Assembly (NCBI RefSeq): GCF_001718195.1
Contig: NZ_MCNV01000030.1
Span: 17,975 to 81,974 of the forward strand
DNA: 64,000 nucleotides
Direction of reading: 5' to 3'
Source: Paraburkholderia nodosa
Lineage (GTDB): Bacteria; Pseudomonadota; Gammaproteobacteria; Burkholderiales; Burkholderiaceae
Of the stretch, positions 57,053-64,000 are shown one piece after another (within the stretch, counting starts at the first letter, position 1; every line of letters begins with the position of its first letter). A program made the position numbers and the translations under genes. The notes under the pieces were generated by a model. That model was given only the letters and a program-made list of their open reading frames with translations. It did not search any database and had not been told where the DNA came from.

Positions 57053-57289
57053 GCGGCCTGAAGTAACGGAAATGCGCCGGAGGCCCGGCGCGCGGCGGCT
57101 TCGCGGAGCCGAACCGTCAAGCGGTTGTGCCCCAAAAAGCGGCTGCAATGGCCGTTCGTGCGTGACGAAAGGCTATGATTGCGGGACGTGCACGATAGCG
57201 ATGCGCGCGGCGTGCCCGATGGCAGAGGCCGTCGCGCTGCACGCGCCGCGCCATGCCGGAAAGCCGATATTGTACTTGCGAAGCTGCCC

Positions 57290-59581
57290 ATGCCCCCATC
57301 CGTTAGCCGATTGATGTCCGAAGCCGATTCCGCGAGCGAGGCGCCCGACGACGCGCGCAAGCCCGAGGACGGCGAGCGCAAGCGGCAAGCGGACGCGACG
57401 CAAGGGGCCGCAGCGCCCGCGCGCAAACGCGCCGCGAAGAAGTCCGCGGACAAGGCCGTGGAAGAAGCCGTAGAAAAAGCCGCGGCCAAAGACAAGCCCA
57501 AGCTCACCAAAACCGCCGACCGGCTCGCCAAACTCGGTCTGCGCAGCGACATCGATCTCGTGTTGCATCTGCCGATGCGCTACGAGGACGAAACCACGCT
57601 CACGCCCATCGGCGAACTGCTGCCGGGCGGCATCGCGCAAACCGAAGGCGTGGTGTTCGACAACGAGATCGCCTACCGGCCGCGCCGCCAGCTCGTCGTG
57701 AAGCTCGAGGATCACAACGGCGACCAGCTTCATTTGCGCTTCCTGAACTTCTACGGCTCGCAGGTCACGCAGATGGCGATCGGCAAGCGCCTGCGCGTGC
57801 GCGGCGACGTGCGCGGCGGCTTCTTCGGCATGGAGATGGTGCATCCGGCGGTGAAGGTCGTAGAGGGCGACGCGCCGCTGCCGCAGGCGCTTACGCCCGT
57901 ATATCCCTCCACGGCGGGCGTGAGCCAGGCGTATCTGCGCAAGGCGATCGACAACGCGCTGTCGCGTGCGCATCTGCCCGAATTGCTGCCCGATGCGGTG
58001 GCGCAAGAATTCATGGAGCCGCTGAATCTGCCGCCCTTGATGGACGCCGTGAAGACGTTGCACCACCCGCCTGTGAACGCCGACGAGCACGAGCTGATCG
58101 ACGGCACGCATCCCGCGTGGACGCGCATCAAGTTCGAGGAGCTGCTCGCGCAGCAACTGTCGCTCAAGCGTGCGCACGAAGAGCGCCGCACACGCGCCGC
58201 GCCCGCGATGGCGCGCCACGTCGCAGGCCGCAAGAGCGACGAGACGCTGCTCGCGCGGCTGCGCGGCGCGTTGCCGTTCACGCTCACCGGCGCGCAGGAG
58301 CGCGTGGTGGCGGAAATCGCGCACGATCTCGAACAGCCGCACCCCATGCAGCGTCTGCTGCAAGGCGACGTGGGCAGCGGCAAGACCGTGGTCGCGGCGC
58401 TCGCGGCGGCGCAGGCCATCGACGCCGGCTACCAGGCCGCACTCATGGCGCCCACCGAAATCCTCGCGGAGCAGCACGCGCGCAAGCTGCGCGGCTGGCT
58501 CGAGCCGCTCGGCGTGCAGGTGGCGTGGCTCGCGGGCAGCCTCAAGGCGAAGGAAAAGCGCGCGGCGCTCGAAGCCGCGGCGCTCGGCACGGCGCAGCTC
58601 GTGATCGGCACACACGCGATCATTCAGGAGGCCGTGGAATTCGCGCGTCTCGGCCTCGTGATCGTCGACGAGCAGCATCGCTTCGGCGTCGAGCAGCGGC
58701 TCGCGCTGCGTGCCAAGGCGCAGAACGCGAAAGCGCCTGGCGAGACGCATCGCGAGTTCCAGCCGCATCAGCTGATGATGTCGGCCACGCCGATCCCGCG
58801 CACGCTCGCCATGACCTACTACGCGGATCTCGACGTCTCCACCATCGACGAGCTGCCGCCCGGCCGCACGCCGATCCTCACGAAGCTCATTTCCGACGCG
58901 CGCCGCGAGGAAGTGATCGCGCGCGTGCGCGCAGCGGCGCTCACGGGTCGTCAGGTGTACTGGGTATGTCCACTGATCGAGGAAAGCGAGACGCTGCAGC
59001 TGCAAACGGCCGTCGAGACTTACGAAACGCTGGTAGCCGCGCTGCCGGAGCTCACCGTCGGGCTCGTGCACGGCCGCCTCGCTTCCACGGACAAGGCCGC
59101 CGTCATGGATGCGTTCTCACGCAACGAGGTGCAGCTGCTCGTGGCGACGACGGTCATCGAAGTGGGCGTGGACGTACCCAATGCGTCGCTGATGGTGATC
59201 GAGCACGCCGAGCGTTTCGGCCTCGCGCAATTGCACCAGTTGCGCGGGCGCGTGGGGCGGGGCAGCGCCGCTTCGGTGTGCGTGCTGCTGTACACCGGGC
59301 CGTTGTCGCTCACGGGCCGCGCGCGCCTGCAAACCATGCGCGAGACCACCGACGGCTTCGAGATCGCGCGCAAGGACCTCGAAATCCGCGGCCCCGGCGA
59401 ATTCCTGGGCGCGCGTCAATCTGGCGCTGCAATGCTGCGCTTCGCGAACCTCGAGACCGACGCGTGGCTCATCGAGCCTGCGCGCGGCGCGGCCGATCGG
59501 CTGCTGCACGAGTTTCCGCTCGTCGTCACGCAGCATCTGAATCGCTGGCTCGGCGCCCGCGAGCAGTATCTGAAAGCGTAA
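57290..59581 (+). CDS. recG: ATP-dependent DNA helicase RecG
   Basis: Branch-migration helicase that remodels stalled forks and junctions. From ATG 57290 it has 763 residues. After a disordered Lys/Ala/Glu-rich start, the wedge OB domain lies around residues 100-200, then the helicase: Walker A GDVGSGKT at 359-366, DEQH box at 460-463, MSATPIPRTLA, and the C-terminal QLRGRVGRG. An ATG at 57314 is equally possible; neither has a clear RBS. Confidence 0.95.
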   Translation: MPPSVSRLMSEADSASEAPDDARKPEDGERKRQADATQGAAAPARKRAAKKSADKAVEEAVEKAAAKDKPKLTKTADRLAKLGLRSDIDLVLHLPMRYEDETTLTPIGELLPGGIAQTEGVVFDNEIAYRPRRQLVVKLEDHNGDQLHLRFLNFYGSQVTQMAIGKRLRVRGDVRGGFFGMEMVHPAVKVVEGDAPLPQALTPVYPSTAGVSQAYLRKAIDNALSRAHLPELLPDAVAQEFMEPLNLPPLMDAVKTLHHPPVNADEHELIDGTHPAWTRIKFEELLAQQLSLKRAHEERRTRAAPAMARHVAGRKSDETLLARLRGALPFTLTGAQERVVAEIAHDLEQPHPMQRLLQGDVGSGKTVVAALAAAQAIDAGYQAALMAPTEILAEQHARKLRGWLEPLGVQVAWLAGSLKAKEKRAALEAAALGTAQLVIGTHAIIQEAVEFARLGLVIVDEQHRFGVEQRLALRAKAQNAKAPGETHREFQPHQLMMSATPIPRTLAMTYYADLDVSTIDELPPGRTPILTKLISDARREEVIARVRAAALTGRQVYWVCPLIEESETLQLQTAVETYETLVAALPELTVGLVHGRLASTDKAAVMDAFSRNEVQLLVATTVIEVGVDVPNASLMVIEHAERFGLAQLHQLRGRVGRGSAASVCVLLYTGPLSLTGRARLQTMRETTDGFEIARKDLEIRGPGEFLGARQSGAAMLRFANLETDAWLIEPARGAADRLLHEFPLVVTQHLNRWLGAREQYLKA

Positions 59582-59676
59582 AAAGTCCAACTGCGAGTCC
59601 ATTGCGCGGAACCTGCGCGCGCCTACGCCGTCTGACCCTTTTGTCATGATCACGCCCCGCATAGGGGTGTTGATTA

Positions 59677-59705
59677 TTGGCGAATCACCGCCATAGGTGT
59701 ATAAC
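59677..59705 (+). promoter_or_regulatory. Likely oxyR promoter
   Basis: TTGGCG (59677-59682), 17 bp, TATAAC (59700-59705). Two ATAG elements flank and overlap it (59661, 59693) and GATT-N7-AATC forms a dyad at 59672-59686. Autoregulation by OxyR is plausible but the four-part E. coli consensus is not matched. Confidence 0.5.
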
Positions 59706-59743
59706 TACAAACTATTGATTCACCTTTTTTGATTGGTCCCCGA

Positions 59744-60703
59744 ATGACGCTCACTGAATTGAAATACATTGTCGCGGTAGCTCGAGAGCGCCACTTCGGA
59801 CGGGCCGCGGAAGCCTGCTTCGTGAGCCAGCCGACCCTTTCGGTCGCCATCAAGAAGCTCGAAGACGAACTGAACGTGCAGATCTTCGAGCGCGGCACGA
59901 GCGAGGTGAGCGTCACGCCCATCGGCGAGCAGATCGTCACGCAAGCCCAGCGTGTGCTCGAACAGACGCTCGCGATCAAGGAAATCGCCAAGCAGGGCAA
60001 GGACCCGCTCGTGGGGCCGCTGCGCCTTGGCGTGATCTATACGATCGGGCCCTACCTGCTGCCCACGCTCGTCAAGCAGATGATCAAGCGCGTGCCGCAA
60101 ATGCCGCTGATGCTGCAGGAGAACTACACGCTCAAGCTCATCGAGCTGCTCAAGCAGGGCGAAATCGACGTGGCGATCATGGCGCTGCCGTTCCCCGAAA
60201 CCGGCCTCACGCTGCGCCCGCTCTACGACGAACCGTTCGTCGTGGCGTTGCCGTCGGGCCACGCGTGGGAACAGCGCCCGAAGATCGACCCGGACGACCT
60301 CAAGCAGGAAACCATGCTGCTGCTCGGCAGCGGTCATTGCTTCCGCGACCACGTGCTGGGCGTGTGCCCCGAACTGATGCGCTTCTCGCAGAACGCCGAT
60401 GGCATCCAGAAGACGTTCGAAGGCTCGTCTCTGGAGACCATTCGTCATATGGTCGCGAGCGGCGTGGGCATTACCGTGCTGCCGCGCATGTCGGTGACCG
60501 AGGTGAAGCCGCACGCGGGCGGCGTGGATTCCGGGCTGCTGTCCTACGTGCCGTTCGACGAACCCGTGCCGGACCGCCGCGTGGTGCTCGCGTGGCGCAA
60601 GAGCTTCACGCGCATGCCGGCGATCGAGGCGATCGTCGACGCCATTCACGCCTGCGAGTTGCCCGGCGTGAAGAAGATCGAGGCGCCTGCCGAGGCTGCC
60701 TGA
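59744..60703 (+). CDS. oxyR: Hydrogen peroxide-sensing regulator OxyR
   Basis: LysR-type activator of peroxide defence. It has 319 residues. HTH in the first 60 (FVSQPTLSVAIKKLEDEL); the redox pair is exactly Cys199 and Cys208 in GSGHCFRDHVLGVCPE, the same numbering as E. coli OxyR. That makes the call firm. The catalase and dps genes just downstream are classic targets. Start MTLTELKYIV; an ATT/GTG-type codon start 5 codons upstream is less likely. Confidence 0.97.
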   Translation: MTLTELKYIVAVARERHFGRAAEACFVSQPTLSVAIKKLEDELNVQIFERGTSEVSVTPIGEQIVTQAQRVLEQTLAIKEIAKQGKDPLVGPLRLGVIYTIGPYLLPTLVKQMIKRVPQMPLMLQENYTLKLIELLKQGEIDVAIMALPFPETGLTLRPLYDEPFVVALPSGHAWEQRPKIDPDDLKQETMLLLGSGHCFRDHVLGVCPELMRFSQNADGIQKTFEGSSLETIRHMVASGVGITVLPRMSVTEVKPHAGGVDSGLLSYVPFDEPVPDRRVVLAWRKSFTRMPAIEAIVDAIHACELPGVKKIEAPAEAA

Positions 60704-60811
60704 CGTATCTCGCGCCGTGCGCTTTCGGGCTGCGCGGCGCGTTTTCCTTTCGAGCGCGGCAACCGCCCGCGCCACCATCCCCAGCCTTACTGCGACCCTA
60801 ATAATCAACGC

Positions 60812-60866
60812 CTATTCGATAGATTGAATAAATCAAATTACAGATATCGATAGTCGTTGATAGAGT
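60812..60866 (+). promoter_or_regulatory. Likely peroxide-inducible promoter before the small ORF and catalase
   Basis: TTACAG (60838-60843), 17 bp, TAGAGT (60861-60866); start expected near 60873. Upstream are CTATtcgATAG (60812-60822) and TTGA-N5-TCAA (60824-60836), a LysR-style T-N11-A dyad. GATAG also recurs at 60849 and 60859. The site is well placed for OxyR, but the match is not to the full E. coli consensus. Confidence 0.5.
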
Positions 60867-60907
60867 TTCCTCTAACCGATCTCAACCGGAAACCCCTGGA
60901 GGAAGCG

Positions 60908-61012
60908 ATGCAAACCACCACCCCGAACACCCCCAGCACCTCGGCACGCACCTATTCTGGCCTTCGCACCGTGTGGTTCTCGCTGCTCGTCGATCGCGCG
61001 CTGTCCGCCTGA
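60908..61012 (+). CDS. Putative 34-residue protein upstream of catalase
   Basis: Too short for ordinary gene finders. ATG 60908 follows GGAGGA (60899-60904) by a few bases, the best RBS in this region, and the promoter above ends about 40 bp upstream. The protein starts Thr/Pro/Ser-rich (MQTTTPNTPS) and ends in a Trp-containing amphipathic stretch (TVWFSLLVDRALSA). The catalase ATG is 72 bp past the stop, so it could act as a leader peptide or a small protein. No known family recognised. Confidence 0.5.
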   Translation: MQTTTPNTPSTSARTYSGLRTVWFSLLVDRALSA

Positions 61013-61084
61013 CGGCCTCGCGCCATCCCGAAGCAGATTTCACCGAATTCCAGAACACACACGCAAGCAAGGAAGGAATCCAGC

Positions 61085-62524
<1,440 letters not shown>

Positions 62525-62612
62525 GGACGCAGGCGCGGTTTGTTGTCACAACGTCAAGACAGCGAGCCGCGCCTGAAGCAGGAATTCGAGGGACGACCAC
62601 AGGAGCATGATC

Positions 62613-62789
62613 ATGACCCGAACGATGACGATGACGCTCAAGACGATGGGACCGGGAAATGCGGCCGCAATGGCGCGCACGCGTGCGCAAGGCACGCAGA
62701 TCGTGCGCCGGATGGTGGGCTTTGCGATCGTGGCGAGCGGCTTCGTGGCGATCGCCACGCAAGCCTTCGCGCACCTGGCAGGGCGCTGA
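62613..62789 (+). CDS. Small single-helix membrane protein between catalase and dps
   Basis: 58 residues from ATG 62613, which is 7 bases after AGGAG (62601-62605); an in-frame ATG at 62607 is too close to it. A basic start (RTRAQGTQIVRR) precedes one hydrophobic helix (about 33-53, VGFAIVASGFVAIATQAFAH). No family recognised. Same strand as katA and dps, 88 bp after the catalase stop. Confidence 0.6.
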   Translation: MTRTMTMTLKTMGPGNAAAMARTRAQGTQIVRRMVGFAIVASGFVAIATQAFAHLAGR

Positions 62790-62959
62790 ACGAGCCGGGC
62801 GCGTTGCTGCACAGTAGGGCCGGATGAGCCGGGTTTCTGATATTTCCAGGCTACACTGACGACCGATCGAGCGCTCGCGCGCCAGCTTTTTTTAAGGCGC
62901 AGGCGGGCACAACAGGATCGTCAAGCACGCGTAGTCTCACTGCTACACAAGGAGTCGTC

Positions 62960-63448
62960 ATGGCCAAAAAAGCAACCGTACAGCACGTGAATATCGGCAT
63001 CAGCGACAAGGATCGCAAGAAGATCGCGGAGGGTCTCTCGCGCCTGCTCGCGGACACCTACACGCTGTATCTGAAGACGCACAACTTTCACTGGAACGTC
63101 ACGGGGCCGATGTTCAACACGCTCCACCTGATGTTCGAAGGGCAGTACAACGAACTCGCGCTGGCTGTCGACGCCATCGCCGAGCGTATTCGTGCGCTGG
63201 GCGTGCATGCGCCGGGCAGCTACAAGGAATTCGCGAAGCTCTCGTCGATTCCCGAAGCGGACGGGGTGCCGGCCGCGGAAGACATGATCCGCCAGCTGGT
63301 GGAGGGCCAGGAAGCCGTGGTGCGCACCGCGCGCGCGATCTTCCCGTCGACGGAAGCGGCCAACGACGAACCGACCGCCGACCTGCTCACGCAACGCATG
63401 CAGACGCACGAAAAGACCGCGTGGATGCTGCGCTCGCTGCTGGCCTGA
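62960..63448 (+). CDS. dps: Dps-family DNA-protecting ferritin
   Basis: Twelve-subunit shell that oxidises and stores iron with peroxide and shields DNA. It has 162 residues. The inter-subunit ferroxidase ligands are in LKTHNFHWNVTGPMFNTLHLMFEGQYNEL, split here as HNFHWNV and FEGQYNEL. The basic start AKKATVQ could contact DNA. RBS AAGGAG. Probably under OxyR with katA. Confidence 0.95.
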   Translation: MAKKATVQHVNIGISDKDRKKIAEGLSRLLADTYTLYLKTHNFHWNVTGPMFNTLHLMFEGQYNELALAVDAIAERIRALGVHAPGSYKEFAKLSSIPEADGVPAAEDMIRQLVEGQEAVVRTARAIFPSTEAANDEPTADLLTQRMQTHEKTAWMLRSLLA

Positions 63449-63495
63449 TGCCGATGCGGCGCCCGGGCGCTGCGCCTGAAGCGCGATCAGCACGA

Positions 63496-63527
63496 TGAAA
63501 GGCCCGCCGGATGTCCGGCGGGCCTTA
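63496..63527. terminator. Terminator after dps
   Basis: AAAGGCCCGCCGGatgtCCGGCGGGCCTT, perfect 13-bp stem. The T-run is short. Confidence 0.75.
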
Positions 63528-63547
63528 ATGAGCAACTGTCTTACCTG

Positions 63548-64000
63548 TCAAGCCGTGTGGATGGATTCATCCCACGGCTTTCCTGTTTTTGCGATGGCGT
63601 TGAGGATAGTCAGCAGCTTTCTCATGCAGGCAACCAGAACAACCTTGTTCGGCTTGCCGGTGGCGACGAGCCGATGGTAGAAGGCCCCAATGACCGGGTT
63701 GAAGCGTACGGCCGCTAACGTCGCCATGTACAACATGCGCCTGACTGCGGCACGTCCGCCGAAGATCATTCGTTTGCCGCGAAACGCTCCCGAGTCGCGG
63801 TTGAAGGGCGCTACCCCGATCAGCGCACTGACCTCACGCCGCGTCAGCTTGCCGAGTTCTGGCACGTCGGCGATCAGCGTGGCGACGGTAGCGGGTCCTA
63901 CTCCGCGAACACTGGATAGCAGTTCGACCAGGCCGGTGTGATGCGCCTTGACGTGCTTCGCCAGGGCAGCTTCAACAGCCTTGAGCTGACCTTGAAGAAC
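63548..64000 (-). mobile_element. IS110-family insertion sequence, transposase 3' part (runs off window)
   Basis: 150 residues are visible and the frame is open to the window edge. The C-terminal Transposase_20 domain reads VRGVGPATVATLIADVPELG, ALIGVAPFNRDSGAF, KRMIFGGRAAVRRMLYMATL and VALVACMRKLLTI-type wording, all typical of the IS110 family. These transposases use a DEDD site in the part not seen here. The element end must lie just right of dps, within about 63.45-63.55 kb; no inverted repeats were found, as is usual for IS110. Confidence 0.88.

Noticed and set aside
57173..59071. A 632-codon minus-strand open frame
   Set aside because: Antisense to recG, which has intact helicase motifs.

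Overview
The window is GC-rich chromosomal DNA from a betaproteobacterium of the Burkholderiaceae, most like Paraburkholderia or Caballeronia. This rests on gene order and protein wording, not a database search. Typical signs are the gdhA then gltIJKL order, the split transhydrogenase alpha subunit, dusB-fis-purH-ruvCAB, queA-tgt-yajC-secDF, recG next to oxyR, and OxyR with Cys199 and Cys208. Nearly everything is core housekeeping DNA. Accessory or decaying spots are few: a broken glycosyltransferase gene, a toxin-antitoxin pair with a gutted toxin, REP-like palindromes and the end of an IS110 element at the right edge.

Layout. 1-4.75 kb: Entner-Doudoroff and gluconate genes (edd, eda, GntP-type permease, gluconokinase), converging on purB. 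6.2-8.0 kb: a pseudogene made of TPR and glycosyltransferase pieces, then a HypT-like LysR regulator. 8.2-12.9 kb: glutamate dehydrogenase and a glutamate/aspartate ABC importer. 12.9-16.2 kb: a class II amidotransferase, dihydroorotase and a DUF3025 protein. 16.3-17.6 kb: RNase P RNA, an OsmC-family protein and a candidate small RNA with two anti-Shine-Dalgarno motifs. 17.7-24.6 kb: rplM-rpsI, erpA, anmK, tyrS-dtd, a histidine phosphatase and a branched-chain amino acid binding protein.

24.7-34.2 kb: a long minus-strand series, in transcription order pepP, ubiH-like, dusB, fis, purH, ruvC, ruvA, ruvB, MpaB-like. 34.4-42.7 kb: a GST, a membrane-anchored glutamate-synthase-like protein, mnmA with a NUDIX gene, pntAA-pntAB-pntB and a WYL regulator. 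42.8-50.7 kb: VOC protein, RlmL-type methyltransferase, toxin-antitoxin remnant, the pqiA-pqiA-pqiB-pqiC envelope transport operon and two tandem YceI proteins. 50.8-57.1 kb: queA-tgt-yajC-secD-secF on the minus strand. 57.3-63.5 kb: recG and a peroxide-defence group (oxyR, a 34-codon ORF, catalase, a small membrane protein, dps). 63.5-64.0 kb: the 3' end of an IS110 transposase.

Connections: edd-eda with the permease and kinase make a complete gluconate route; gdhA and gltIJKL handle glutamate; OxyR probably controls the catalase and Dps beside it; RuvABC and RecG both process recombination intermediates; queA and tgt both act in queuosine synthesis. No tRNA, 16S/23S/5S rRNA, CRISPR array or prophage was seen. 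The least explained items are the candidate sRNA at about 17514-17607, the 34-codon ORF before the catalase gene and the deleted toxin gene.
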